From assembly GCA_963849635.1 (NCBI GenBank), contig CAWKIA010000002.1, forward strand, positions 1-64,000: DNA of 64,000 nt. Direction: 5' to 3'. The notes beneath the pieces are model-generated. The model saw only the letters and a program-made list of their open reading frames with translations. It was not told the DNA's origin and did no database searches. The number at the start of each line of letters is the position of its first letter. Within the stretch, counting starts at the first letter, position 1. Positions 1-9,607 of this stretch are shown piece by piece. The stretch is from CAVRUD01 sp963849635 (GTDB lineage Bacteria > Chloroflexota > Chloroflexia > Thermomicrobiales > UBA6265). Position numbers and translations under genes: made by a program.

Positions 1-67
1 GGATGCAGGAACACGAGGGCTGCCGGGGACTCGCCACGCGGTGGTGCTTGGTAGCGCGATGAGGCGA

Positions 68-113
68 CCCGGTCCCGGTGGTCGCGCAATCGCGTCCGGT
101 CGGTGGGACCGGG
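68..113. other. Hairpin in leader of first solute-binding protein gene
   Basis: Complementary 9-base arms (CCCGGTCCC at 68-76 and GGGACCGGG at 105-113) sit about 45 bases before the start of the first solute-binding protein. It may be a leader hairpin or the end of an upstream transcript. No T-run follows, so a terminator role is not supported. Confidence 0.35.
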
Positions 114-158
114 CCGTGGTGTGAACTGGTGCGTAGTTCGCAGGAGGAGGTCTTGGCA

Positions 159-1997
159 ATGGCAAACCGCAAGTTCGGGCACCTCTTTGACGAGTTTAGG
201 GCCGGCGGCATCACCCGGCGGCAGTTCCTGGAGCGGGCGGGAGCGCTTGGCGTCGGACTCCCCGTCGCCATGTACGTCGCCAACTCGATCCGCGTCTCTG
301 GCGTCGCCGCCCAGGGCACCGCACCCGCGCCCCCATCCGCCGGCACCGAAGGCCGCACCCGTGGCGAGGGCGGCGAGCTGAAGCTGCTCCTGTGGCAGGC
401 GCCGACCACCCTCAACCCGCACGTCTCGAGTGGCACCAAGGACTTCTACGCGGCCATGTTGGTCCTTGAGCCCCTGATGAACTACCTGCCCGACAGCACG
501 GTCATCCCGACCCTGGTCGAGCAGGTCCCCTCCGTCGAGAACGGCCTCCTCAAGGAGGATCTCACCGGCTTCACCGCCACGATCAAGGAAGGGATCGTCT
601 GGAGCGACGGCACCCCCATGACGGCGGCGGACGTCGTCTTCACCTGGCAGTGGGTCATGACGCCGGAGAATGCCGCCGTCTGGTTCGCGGTCTACGAGCC
701 GATCCAGGAGATCGTGGCCGTCGACGAGCGCACCTTCTCGGTGAGCTACGCCACGGGCAATCTGAACTGGCACGCACCGTTCACGGGGACATCGTACGGA
801 TTCGTCCTGCCCAAGCACATCCTCGAGCAGGGCGCGGAGGCGGCGGCCAACTTCAACGGTCCGGGGCTGATCGGGACCGGGCCATACAAGCTGACCTCCT
901 TCTCCCCGAACGATCAGGTCGTCTACGAGGTCAACCCCACCTACCGGGATCCGAACAAGCCGTTCTTCGCCACTATTAACCTAAAGGGGGGCGGCGACGC
1001 GGCCTCGGCGGCGCGGGCGGTGTTGCAGACCGGCGACTGGGACTACGCCTGGAACCTTCAGGTCGAACCGGCCATCCTCAACGAGCTCAAGGAGTCCGGC
1101 GACAAGGGCACCATCCAGTTCATGCCGGGCACCAACTTCGAGCGGATCAACATCAACTTCTCCGATCCCAACACCGAGGTCGACGGCCAGCGCTCGCACA
1201 AAGACACCCCGCACCCGTTCCTCAGCGATCTGGCGGTCCGCCAGGCGATGAACCTGGCGGTCGACCGCGAGACGATTTCGACCCAGTTTTACGGCGACGG
1301 CGAGCCGGCGACCGCCAATGTGGTCAACGGACTGCCGGCCTTCGTCTCCCCCAACACCTCGTTCGAGTTCAACCTCGACAAGGCCAAGGAGACGCTGGAG
1401 GCGGCCGGCTGGGTGATGGACGGCGACGTCCGCAAGAAGGACGGGGTCGAGCTCAAGATCACCTACGCGACCACGATCAACCCGGTGCGCCAGAAGACGC
1501 AGCAGGTCAACAAGCAGGCGTTCGAAGAGATCGGCATCCAGGTCTCGCTGCTGCAGATCGACTCCGGCATCTTCTTCGACAGCTCGCCGGGCAACGAGCA
1601 GAACACGGGCCACATGTACGTCGACGTCAACATGTTCACCAATGGCTCGGGCACCCCCGTGCCGGTTGACTTCATGAGCGGGTGGTACGCCGGGCCGGAC
1701 AAGGAGCACATGGCCCAGCAGTCCAACGGCTGGAACGGCGCGAACAACCAGCGCTGGTACAACGCCGAGTACGATGCCCTCTACGAGCAGCTCCGCCTCA
1801 CGGTCGACGTCGAAGAGGCGGCCCAGATCATCATCCAGATGAACGACATCCTCGTGAACGAGGTCGTCATGATCCCGGAGGTGAACCGCGCGGCGGACAA
1901 GTACGCCATCTCCAACCGCCTGAACAACGACAACGTTGCCCTGAGCGCCCTGGAGGGCGACTTCTGGAATATCGCCAACTGGGTGACGGTCGAGTAG
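159..1997 (+). CDS. ABC transporter substrate-binding protein, family 5 (peptide/oligopeptide type), Tat-exported
   Basis: A 612-residue extracellular solute-binding protein of the DppA/OppA type (SBP_bac_5 fold), which captures peptides or similar solutes for an ABC importer. The N-terminus carries a twin-arginine motif (ITRRQFLERAG, about residues 18-28) followed by a hydrophobic stretch, so export by the Tat system is likely. The family signature region ITRxGLVWSDGTPMTAxDV-like (here KEGIVWSDGTPMTAADVVF) is clear. I chose the ATG at 159 because AGGAGGAGG lies 8 bases upstream (142-150); an in-frame ATG-less extension to 78 has no such signal. No permease or ATPase genes lie downstream, so the partner genes are either left of the window or elsewhere. 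A close paralogue follows at 2118. The exact ligand cannot be told from sequence. Confidence 0.93.
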   Translation: MANRKFGHLFDEFRAGGITRRQFLERAGALGVGLPVAMYVANSIRVSGVAAQGTAPAPPSAGTEGRTRGEGGELKLLLWQAPTTLNPHVSSGTKDFYAAMLVLEPLMNYLPDSTVIPTLVEQVPSVENGLLKEDLTGFTATIKEGIVWSDGTPMTAADVVFTWQWVMTPENAAVWFAVYEPIQEIVAVDERTFSVSYATGNLNWHAPFTGTSYGFVLPKHILEQGAEAAANFNGPGLIGTGPYKLTSFSPNDQVVYEVNPTYRDPNKPFFATINLKGGGDAASAARAVLQTGDWDYAWNLQVEPAILNELKESGDKGTIQFMPGTNFERININFSDPNTEVDGQRSHKDTPHPFLSDLAVRQAMNLAVDRETISTQFYGDGEPATANVVNGLPAFVSPNTSFEFNLDKAKETLEAAGWVMDGDVRKKDGVELKITYATTINPVRQKTQQVNKQAFEEIGIQVSLLQIDSGIFFDSSPGNEQNTGHMYVDVNMFTNGSGTPVPVDFMSGWYAGPDKEHMAQQSNGWNGANNQRWYNAEYDALYEQLRLTVDVEEAAQIIIQMNDILVNEVVMIPEVNRAADKYAISNRLNNDNVALSALEGDFWNIANWVTVE

Positions 1998-2001
1998 TCC
2001 G

Positions 2002-2094
2002 GAGACGGCAAGAACGGCAAGGCGGCGAGACGGCCAGAACGGGTACACTCTGGCCGTCTTGTCGTTCTTGTCGTTCTTGCCGCCTTGCCGTCTC
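2002..2094 (+). other. Long imperfect hairpin between the two solute-binding protein genes
   Basis: The spacer is almost entirely self-complementary. The outer arms GAGACGGCAAG (2002-2012) and CTTGCCGTCTC (2084-2094) pair perfectly, and an inner stem AGACGGCCAGA (2028-2038) pairs with TCTGGCCGTCT (2049-2059). The right side contains CTTGTCGTT tandem repeats. It could act as a partial terminator or mRNA stabiliser that sets the ratio of the two proteins. Confidence 0.6.
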
Positions 2095-2117
2095 GTAGCA
2101 ATGGAGGTCCCCGCACG

Positions 2118-3988
2118 ATGTCAGTCCCCGGTATATTCGGACAGCTTTTCGAGGAGTACAAGGCCGGCGGGATTACCCGGCGGCAGTTCATGGCGCGGGC
2201 GACGACGCTTGGCGTCGGCGCGACGGTAGCCACCTTCGTGGCCAACTCCCACCGGGCCGCCGGTGCGCCGGCCCAGCCTCGGGCCGGGTTCGCCAGCGTC
2301 CACCAGGCCGGCGGCGCCCCCGCGGTCGGGACCGAAGGGCGGACCCGTGGCGCGGGCGGTGAGCTGCGCCTCCTCCAGTGGCAGGCTCCGACGACCGCCA
2401 ATGGTCACGTCGCCACCGGCACCAAGGACCAGTTGGCGGCCAGCCTGGTGCTCGAGCCGCTGATGAACTACCTGCCGGACGGCTCTCTCATCCCGAAGTT
2501 GATCACCGAGGTTCCGACCGTCGAGAACGGCCTCCTCAAGGAGGATCTGACGGGCGTCACCTTCAAGCTGCAGCCGGGCGTGCTCTGGAGCGACGGCACG
2601 CCGTTCACCGCCGAGGACGTCGTCTTCACCCACCAGTGGGTCGTGACCGACTTCGAGACCAATTCGTCGGTCAGCTACAACGTCTGGCTGCCGATCGCGA
2701 CCATCACCGCCACGGACGAGACCACGGTCGACGTCACGTTCGCCAACCCAAATGTGGTCTGGTACGCCCCGTTCTCGGGCACGACCTACGGCTTCATCCT
2801 GCCGAAGCACGTCCTGGAGGCGGGACCGGATGCCGCGGCGGCGTTCCAGACGGCCCCGATCGGTACCGGGCCGTACGTGGTGGAGTCGTTCGCGGTCAAC
2901 GACCAGATCGTCTACCGCGCCAACCCGAACTACCGCGAGCCCACCAAACCGTTCTTCGAGACGGTCAACCTCAAGGGCGGTGGTGATGCCGCCTCGGCCG
3001 CCCGAGCCGTGCTGCAGACGGGCGACTGGGATTTTGCCTGGAACCTCCAGGTCGAGCCGGCCATTCTGGAAGACCTGATGGGCTCCTCCGAAGCGGGCAC
3101 GGTCCAGTTCCAGGCGGGGACCAACATCGAGCGGATCAACATCAACTTCTCCGACCCCAACACCGAGGTCAACGGTGAGCGCTCCCAGAAGGACACGCCC
3201 CACCCGTTCCTGACCGATCCCGCCGTCCGCCAGGCGATGGCCCTCGCCGCCGACCGCGACACCATCGCCACCCAGTTCTACGGCGACCGGTGAGCCGGCC
3301 ACGGCCAACTTCCTGACCGGGGTCCCGGCCTGGGATTCGCAGAACACCTCGTACACGTATCGATCTGGAGCAGGCGAAGCAGATCCTCGACGCCGCCGGC
3401 TGGGTGATGGACGGGGATACCCGCAAGAAGGGTGACGTCGAGCTCAAGGTCACCTACTCGACGACCATCAACCCCGTTCGCCAGAAGACGCAGGCGGTGA
3501 TCAAGCAGGGCTTCGAGGAGATCGGCATCGGCGTCTCCCTGCAGCAGGTCGACTCCGGCATCTTCTTCGATGGATCCCCGGGCAACGAGCAGAACGCCAG
3601 CCACATGTACGTCGACATCAACATGTACACGAACGGCCCCACCGAGCCGACGCCGATCTCCTACATGGCGACGATGTACGCCGGCCCGGACGGTCGCAAC
3701 ATCTCGCAGAAGTCGAACAACTGGCTGGGAACCAACAACCTGCGCTGGGCGAACGCGGAGTACGACGCGCTCTACGATCAGGTCCGGCTGGTGACCGATC
3801 TGGAGTCCGCCGCCGCCATCCTGATCCAGATGAACGACATCATCATCCGCGAGAACGCTGCGATTCCGCTGGTCAACCGGGCCGCGGACAAGTACGCGAT
3901 CTCCAACCGGCTGGTGAACGACAACGTGGCGCTCGGCCCGTTCGAGTACGACTACTGGAACATCGCCAACTGGGTGACGGTCGAGTAG
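2118..3988 (+). CDS. ABC transporter substrate-binding protein, family 5, paralogue (two frameshifts)
   Basis: A second Tat-exported solute-binding protein (ITRRQFMARAT near residue 20), highly similar along its whole length to the gene at 159. It starts at the ATG at 2118 behind GGAGG (2103-2107). Reading breaks twice. Near 3287-3292 one extra base turns the equivalent of TQFYGDGEPAT into TQFYGDR-stop. Near 3356-3360 a second extra base is needed to reach the frame that reads DLEQAKQILDAAGWVMDGD and continues to the stop at 3988. Removing both bases gives a 622-residue protein collinear with the neighbour (612 residues), ending in the same NIANWVTVE. Both breaks are single insertions, so sequencing error is as likely as a real pseudogene. 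A strong terminator follows at 4035. Confidence 0.85.
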
Positions 3989-4034
3989 CGCCCGCCTATG
4001 ACGGCGAGTTCGACGACTCATCACCGACGCGAAG

Positions 4035-4067
4035 AACGCGGCCGAGGCAATCGCCTCGGCCGCGTTT
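4035..4067 (+). terminator. Rho-independent terminator after the solute-binding protein pair
   Basis: A 14-base perfect stem (AACGCGGCCGAGGC at 4035-4048, GCCTCGGCCGCGTT at 4053-4066) with a 4-base loop and a short T-run. It lies 46 bases after the stop at 3988, between that gene and the convergent Cys-rich gene ending at 4104, so it may serve both. Confidence 0.8.
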
Positions 4068-4103
4068 CGTGTTAGCGATCAGCGTGAACCCACCGGGGCC
4101 CGT

Positions 4104-4877
4104 TTACTCCTGCACCCGCCCCTGCGCCAGGTAGCGAGGCATCGACTCCTTGAAGAGCTTGAGCCCCCAATTGCGCCCGAGGACGAGCGCGCCTTGCTGG
4201 CAGGTGGCGCCGCTCGCATCGGTGTGCGTCAAGCGGTACCGCGTCGCGGCGCCGTCCGCCTCAGGGTCGAGCGTGACCGTCACGGTCGTCGGCTCGTCGA
4301 GCGGGCCGTTGAGCCACTTGAAGGCGAACAGCCGGGGCGCGTCGACCGCGACCATCTCCGCCTCGATCGTCCCCTCGCCGTCGGCCCCGGCGCCAGCGCG
4401 GAGGTAGAACTGGTGGCCCACCTTCGGAGCGATGTTGCTGGAGATGCCCAGCGACGTCAGGGTCTCGCCATCCGTCAGCGCCTTCCAGACCTTTGCGACC
4501 GGGCCATTGAGCGTCATCCCAGTTGGCTCACTGGGTGAGCACACATTGAAGAAGCATTCGAAGCCCGGGCCGCAGGTGCAGTGGCACTCCCCCTTCTGGC
4601 AGGCTTCAATAGGGAAGCACACGTTTCCACAGGAGCCGCAGTTGCTCGGATCGGTCCTGCGGCTGGTGCAGCCGATCCCCGGACAGACGTCGCCACGGCC
4701 GGCCGGACAGTTGCACTCGCCCTTGCGGTTACGGGTCTGTCCCGGAATCGGGCAGTCGGATTGGGCGGACGCGCCGCGCCATCCGAATAGCAGGGCTCCG
4801 AGGCCGGCGAGCACGCCGCGCCGGGTCTTTGCCGTTGCCAGGGATTGCGTCAAGGCATCGAAGCGTCGGTGATCCAT
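4104..4877 (-). CDS. Tat-exported Cys-rich protein fused to an AHSA1/SRPBCC domain
   Basis: This 257-residue protein has three parts. First comes an N-terminal Tat-like signal (KTRRGVLAGLGALLFG, about residues 17-32, ending ASAQ). Next is a Cys-rich module (about residues 40-113) with many CxxC-spaced cysteines (GQTRNRKGECNCPAG, NCGSCGNVC, GECHCTCG). Last is an SRPBCC domain of the AHSA1 type (about 118-250: VAKVWKALTDGE, RLFAFKWLNGP, TTVTVTLDPEADG). AHSA1-type domains bind hydrophobic ligands and are usually cytosolic, so an exported copy behind a disulphide-rich module is unusual. The first two parts are homologous to the protein at 32111-32644, which lacks the AHSA1 domain. The ATG at 4877 has AAGGGA upstream. 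Function unknown. Confidence 0.75.
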   Translation of the reverse strand: MDHRRFDALTQSLATAKTRRGVLAGLGALLFGWRGASAQSDCPIPGQTRNRKGECNCPAGRGDVCPGIGCTSRRTDPSNCGSCGNVCFPIEACQKGECHCTCGPGFECFFNVCSPSEPTGMTLNGPVAKVWKALTDGETLTSLGISSNIAPKVGHQFYLRAGAGADGEGTIEAEMVAVDAPRLFAFKWLNGPLDEPTTVTVTLDPEADGAATRYRLTHTDASGATCQQGALVLGRNWGLKLFKESMPRYLAQGRVQE

Positions 4878-5507
4878 CGTGTGTCCCTTCGATATGCGGT
4901 TGTTCGGCCAGCAGCCTCTTGGATTCCTCCAATCTATGGCACCGAACGGGTGGGGTCAAGCAACCCAACTCTGCGCCCGCTGCCCCGAACGAGGTGGGAA
5001 GGTGGGAAGACGGGTAGAAGAGACCTTCGTTCTTCCCACCTTGACGTTCTTGACCACGTCATCTAGATTCCGGCCACATCTGAAGAGAACCGCTCATCGA
5101 GAGGGGCAGGGGACCGGCCCTGTGAAGCCCCAGCAATCTCCGGCGTCGCTGCCGGGATGGTGCTACGTCCGTCAGCGTCGTCTGGCAGATGAGGGGATAT
5201 CGCTGGCGCGCCGCTTGCTGCTGCGCTGGCGCCATCGCCCTCATCCAACCCGGACGGGGGCGTTTCCCTTCCCCGGCCGCGTGTCAGGCAGCCACCACCA
5301 CCGCCATCTCAGGATCGTTGGGTCATCGGAGTCGGAACGCCGGCGCTGTTCCCGCATGCCGGCGCCTGATCGCGAGTTGGAGGATCCCGCGCAATCGCTA
5401 CCCCTGGATCGTTCGGACGGCTTTTCGGTGAGTTCCAGGGCAGCCCGACTAGACAGGACGACGCAGCCGACACGGAACTCGGCGAACCCCTGCCGTCGCC
5501 CGGCGCG
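4878..5507. other. Gene-poor interval with one perfect hairpin
   Basis: No credible coding sequence on either strand; the frames that stay open lack family resemblance and ribosome-binding sites. The one clear structure is a perfect 12-base inverted repeat, AAGGTGGGAAGA (4999-5010) and TCTTCCCACCTT (5031-5042), separated by 20 bases. It may be a transcription end or a remnant of the short-repeat families found elsewhere in the window. Confidence 0.5.
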
Positions 5508-6761
5508 TCAACCCATCGAAGCGAACTGGTCTAGCACCAACGGCAGGCTGAGCACCACCGACGTTGTGTGGTCGACGTCGCCGACATCAACGACATCGGA
5601 CGCAGCGCCATGCTCCGCCAGGGTCTCCTGAGCCTGGATCGCATTGGCGATCGGTACGTCCAGATCGCCGCTGGCGGCGTAGAAGGTGACCGGCACGTCT
5701 GGACGCCAGTCGGCAGTGGAGTCTGCCACCCGCAGTGCCGCTCGGAATGGGCCGGTTGGGTTGCGCATCCCGTCGAGGAACTGGGGAGTGAACAGGTCTT
5801 CCGGCCGCTCCAGGGGGATCCCCGCAAAGACCTCGTCGGGGGTGTGGGTGTTATCGAGCAGCGATTCCACCTTCATGTCGTAGGGGGCGAGAAAGGCGTC
5901 GCTGGGCGACTCGTATAGGCCGTGCAGGCGGTTCCAGGCGACCACAAGGTAGGCCAGGTACTGCGGTGCCGAGTTGATCTCCCCCGCCAGCGCCGCGTTC
6001 AGCGTGCCGCTGAAATCGTACGGACCGCTGATTGGTGCGAGTGCCGCCAGACTCAATCCCGGTTCATTCCCACCGGCAAGGGTCTTGCCCAGGGCCATGG
6101 CCGATGGACCACCCTGCGAGAAGCCCGTTACCAGGGTTCGCGGGTCGAGGCCGATATCCCCCGCCGCTGCCAGCGTATGGGCTGCCCGCAGGGCGTCCAG
6201 CGAGGCTGTGACGGTCGAGGGGAAATCGTCGTAGGGGTGCGTGCCGGGTCCGAGGCCCAGGCCGAGGTAGTCCGGCGCGGCAACCGCGTACCCGGCCGAG
6301 GCGAAGGCAAAGGCGATTAACCTGTCCGGGCTCTCTGCCGAGACCGAGGCAACCTCTCCCTTGAAGACGGTCGTGCCGTGCAGCCAGGTGACCAAGCGCA
6401 GGTCAGATCCGCCGGGTTGAGCGCTGTCCGGGAGGACGACCAAACCGCTGGCGGTTGTCGGCTGACCAAACGGGTCGATCGTCTCGTAGACGATCTGGGT
6501 TGGCCGGACACCGTAGCGGGCGTGGGCGGTATCCAACCCCAGGCTCTCAAGCTGGCCGATGACCTGATCGACGTCGTTGGCGTCGAGATTCCGGGCGGTG
6601 ACGATGGTGCCGCGTTGTCCTGATGGCGTCGCCACTACACCGGGAGTGCCCTGCGCGACTGCCTTGCCGGCCAGCGCCGGCGCTGCTGTAAGGAACCCCG
6701 CAGCTAGCGACGTGCGCAGGAAGCCGCGCCGCGAGAGATAGGAGGATGTTTGCGCGAACAC
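5508..6761 (-). CDS. Tat-exported alpha/beta hydrolase (secretory lipase-like)
   Basis: A 417-residue exported serine hydrolase. The Tat signal SRRGFLRTSLAAG is at residues 10-22, with likely cleavage near residue 37. The nucleophile elbow GFSQGG places the serine at about residue 215. The later segment ASGDLDVPIANA offers the acid residue and DVDHTTS the histidine near the C-terminus, completing a triad in the expected order. Length, the long region before the elbow (WLHGTTVFKGE) and the export signal fit bacterial relatives of secretory lipases and acyl esterases. The start is a GTG at 6761 preceded by GAAAGGA. It is divergent from the two-component system at 6942, with 180 bases between them. 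The substrate is not predictable. Confidence 0.82.
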   Translation of the reverse strand: MFAQTSSYLSRRGFLRTSLAAGFLTAAPALAGKAVAQGTPGVVATPSGQRGTIVTARNLDANDVDQVIGQLESLGLDTAHARYGVRPTQIVYETIDPFGQPTTASGLVVLPDSAQPGGSDLRLVTWLHGTTVFKGEVASVSAESPDRLIAFAFASAGYAVAAPDYLGLGLGPGTHPYDDFPSTVTASLDALRAAHTLAAAGDIGLDPRTLVTGFSQGGPSAMALGKTLAGGNEPGLSLAALAPISGPYDFSGTLNAALAGEINSAPQYLAYLVVAWNRLHGLYESPSDAFLAPYDMKVESLLDNTHTPDEVFAGIPLERPEDLFTPQFLDGMRNPTGPFRAALRVADSTADWRPDVPVTFYAASGDLDVPIANAIQAQETLAEHGAASDVVDVGDVDHTTSVVLSLPLVLDQFASMG

Positions 6762-6941
6762 AGTGGTTGATCCTTTCTATTGCGCGGCCCGTTGGCCACG
6801 GATCAACCCTATGGGACGGGAGGACACAGGGCATCGGTCCGCGGTCGGAATCGCATCTCCCCCTCGCGGCGGAGCGACAGGGACGAAGAAATCGGCCCCG
6901 AGGTGGAGGAGCACTGTCTCGTTGCTGGCTATCCTTCCTTC

Positions 6942-8175
6942 ATGCAGACGCGCTCGCCCGGTTCTCTCCTCGACCGCCATCCAGACCGGACCGATGCCGT
7001 GATCGCCGTGCTGTTCGCGGCCCTGGCATCCCTGTGGCTCTGGCTGGAGTGGCCCCCGGAGCGCTTCCCGGACGAGCCCTGGGTGGCGGGGCTGGGATTG
7101 GTCCAGTGTTTGCCCCTCGCCTGGCGACGGCGCTACCCCGCCGGCGTGCTCCTGGCCGTCACGGGCGGTACGATCCTCTATGGGCTGGCCGGGGGAGCCA
7201 ACACACCCTGGACGGCCAACGCCTGGCTCCTGGCGGCCTATACGCTCGGCGTCTATGGGGAAGACCGGTGGCGAGACCGGGTGCGGGCGCTGGCGACTGT
7301 GGTCTTTGTCGGGTACGTCGCCTACGAGGTCGTCTGGGGGCTGCTCTCCTCGGAGTCGTCCGAGCCGGCGGGCAAGGTGCTGCTCTTCCAGATCTTTACC
7401 CTGCTCGGGAATGTCGGGTTCGTCGTCTGGGTCTGGTGGTTCGGCGATGCGACCCGGGTCCGCCGGCAGCGAGAGGCGCAGTTAGCCGAGCGCACCCGGC
7501 AGTTAGCCCTGGAGCGTGATCTCAACGCCCGCCGGGCTGTGCTCGACGAACGGGTCCGGATCGCGCGGGAATTGCACGACGTGGTCGCCCACCACGTCAG
7601 CCTGATGGGTGTGCAGGCGGGCGCGGCGCGGCGGGTGCTGCACCGGCAACCTGAGAAGGCAGAATCGGTCCTGGCCACGATCGAGCAGATTGGGCGGGAG
7701 GCCGTGCGTGAGCTTCAGCGGCTGCTCGGCTTCTTGCGCCGCGACGAGGAGGACGAGCTGGCGCCGCAGCCAAGTCTGCGTCACCTCGGATTCTTGCTCG
7801 ACCAGATGTGCGCTGCCGGTCTGCCGGTGACCCTGACGATCGATGGTGATGAGCGGCCCCTCCCGCCAGCCGTCGACCTGTCGGCCTACCGGATGGTGCA
7901 AGAGGCGCTGACGAACACTCTGCGCCACGCCGGTCCGGCCACGGCAACGGTGCTACTCTGGCTATAGCGACCGATCCCTCCAGGTCGAGATTCGCGACAA
8001 CGGCACCGGGATCGTCACCGAGCTAAACGGATCGGGCGCGGGAAACGGAATCGTCGGGATGCACGAGCGGGCCGCCCTGCTCGGCGGCACATTGATCGCC
8101 GGTCAGGTCCCGGACGGCGGATTCGTCGTCCGGGCGGACTTGCCGCTCGATGGTGTTGAGGGGGGCTCTCGGTGA
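6942..8175 (+). CDS. Sensor histidine kinase, HisKA_3/NarL-partner type (one frameshift)
   Basis: A membrane sensor kinase of the DesK/LiaS class. It has four or five hydrophobic segments (about residues 20-160), a coiled linker, and a HisKA_3 dimerisation domain with the phospho-acceptor in RIARELHDVVAHH (His about 212). A HATPase_c domain follows, with the N-box in AYRMVQEALTNTLRHAG. The frame breaks at about 7962, where one extra base gives a premature stop. In the +1 frame the ATPase G-boxes continue (EIRDNGTGIV, GNGIVGMHERAALLGG) to a stop at 8173-8175. That stop overlaps the GTG of the response regulator by four bases, the usual arrangement for translational coupling. The repaired protein is 410 residues. 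The intact downstream domain and perfect overlap suggest the break is a sequence error. Confidence 0.85.
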
Positions 8176-8852
8176 GCATTCGCGTGCTGATCGCCGACGA
8201 TCAGGCCATGGTCCGTGCGGGCTTCCGTCTCATTCTCGAGACCGAGGGAGATATCGATGTCCTCGGCGAGGCCGAGGACGGCGCCGGGGCGGTGGCGATG
8301 GTCGAAACCCTGCGGCCGGATGTCGTTCTGATGGACATCCAGATGCCGCTGATGGACGGGATCGCCGCCACCCGCCGCCTGCTCCGGACGGATGACAAGG
8401 ATGACGGCGGGGGCAACTACGCAACTCGGGTCCTGATCCTGACAACCTTCGAGCGGGATGAGTACATCTTCGCCGCGTTGCGAGCTGGGGCCAGCGGCTT
8501 TCTCCTCAAGAACGCCCCACCCGAGGACCTCATCGAGGCGGTTCGGGTAGTCGCCGCCGGCGATGCCCTCCTGGCCCCCTCGGTCACCCGCCGGATCATC
8601 GCCGAGTTCGCCCAGACCACTCCCCCGGTTACCCCCGCGCGAGAGCTGGAGATTCTCACCGATCGTGAGCGTGAAACCCTCCGCCTGGTTGCTCGCGGTC
8701 TGACGAACGCCGAGATCGCCGGGCGGTTGTTCGTGGGTGAATCGACCGTCAAGACCCACGTCTCGAGCGTGTTATCCAAACTGGGGTTACGCGATAGGGT
8801 TCAAGCGGTGGTGTACGCATACGAGAATGGGTTGGTGCGGGTGGGTGAATGA
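8172..8852 (+). CDS. Response regulator, NarL/FixJ family
   Basis: A 226-residue two-component response regulator with a receiver domain (residues 3-125) and a C-terminal LuxR-type helix-turn-helix (about 158-215). The phospho-acceptor Asp55 lies in VVLMDIQMP, with acidic residues in IADDQ, the conserved Thr in LILTTF and Lys in FLLKNA. The DNA-binding domain reads LTDRERETLRLVARGLTNAEIAGRL in two steps. The GTG start at 8172 overlaps the kinase stop (GTGA), so the pair is almost certainly co-transcribed and works as a cognate phosphorelay. The target genes are unknown; the adjacent Tat lipase and its divergent promoter are possible candidates by position only. Confidence 0.95.
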   Translation: MSIRVLIADDQAMVRAGFRLILETEGDIDVLGEAEDGAGAVAMVETLRPDVVLMDIQMPLMDGIAATRRLLRTDDKDDGGGNYATRVLILTTFERDEYIFAALRAGASGFLLKNAPPEDLIEAVRVVAAGDALLAPSVTRRIIAEFAQTTPPVTPARELEILTDRERETLRLVARGLTNAEIAGRLFVGESTVKTHVSSVLSKLGLRDRVQAVVYAYENGLVRVGE

Positions 8853-8926
8853 GGGGAGCGGTCAATAGCGGCCGTATGCAACGCGGCAGGGATTGGTCTG
8901 ACGCGAGCGATCCGGCCGCGGGACGA

Positions 8927-9475
8927 TCACTCGAAGAGGGCGTCGAGGTCGATCGTGACGCCGGGGAGGGCGACAGGAACGATCGCGCCGCCGGTCTGGA
9001 CAAAAGTCTCGTAGGAGCCATCGTTCTGGAGACGCCAGACGGTGAGCGTGCGATCGAAGGGGTGGAGGCGCCAGATTTCCAGGTCGCCGCGCCGCTGATA
9101 CTCGGGGAGCTTGGCGTCGATGTCGTACTCCCCGGTGGAGGGAGACCAGACTTCGATGATCAAGGGGACCGGGCGGTCGTGGATCTCGAGGACGTGTGCC
9201 TGGTCACGCAAGGTCTCGCCGTAGCTCGTTGGGACGACGAAGACGTCTGGAATGTAATACGTCTCGTCTTGGCGGCGGACACGGGCCGAATTGACCCGGA
9301 CCCGAAACAGGCGGCGATCGAGTTGGCCCCGGAGTTGGAACGCGAGTTCGACGATGTCGTCGTTGTGGTCCCACGTCATCGCCGGTTTCTCCCGCAGGCG
9401 GCCGCGATGGAGTTCCCACTTTCCGTCCGGGTCTTCAAGGGCGACGGCCTGGTAGGTGCGCTCAGTGACTGGCAT
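8927..9475 (-). CDS. Uma2 family endonuclease-fold protein (DUF820), copy 1
   Basis: A 182-residue protein of the Uma2/DUF820 family, a PD-(D/E)XK restriction-endonuclease fold that is often multicopy in Chloroflexota and Cyanobacteria; its biological role is not settled. The nuclease-core signature is visible: a conserved Pro-Asp (YYIPDVFVV), the Glu of IIEVWSPST and the Lys of AKLPEYQRRG. The C-terminal part (DLEIWRLHPFDRTL) is also typical. GGGAGG lies just before the ATG at 9475. A tandem paralogue follows at 9608-10156 with near-identical C-terminal residues, indicating recent duplication or gene conversion. Confidence 0.9.
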   Translation of the reverse strand: MPVTERTYQAVALEDPDGKWELHRGRLREKPAMTWDHNDDIVELAFQLRGQLDRRLFRVRVNSARVRRQDETYYIPDVFVVPTSYGETLRDQAHVLEIHDRPVPLIIEVWSPSTGEYDIDAKLPEYQRRGDLEIWRLHPFDRTLTVWRLQNDGSYETFVQTGGAIVPVALPGVTIDLDALFE

Positions 9476-9607
9476 CGTGTCCTCCCGTCGTCACGCTGAG
9501 GCAAGTGTAGCGAACGGAGAAGTGAGCGCAACCAACGGCGCCGTGCTAATGGCGCGGCATGGCCGATCTGGTCTCGTTCCTCCCCTCGGCCGTCGGTGCG
9601 GTTCGAG

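Noticed and set aside
981..3356. Two long minus-strand frames opposite the solute-binding proteins
   Set aside because: Both are antisense to genes with strong homology to each other and to a known family; no start signals.
4879..5631. A 250-codon plus-strand frame
   Set aside because: It spans an intergenic hairpin and the antisense of the lipase 3' end; composition is random-like, with no motif or ribosome-binding site.
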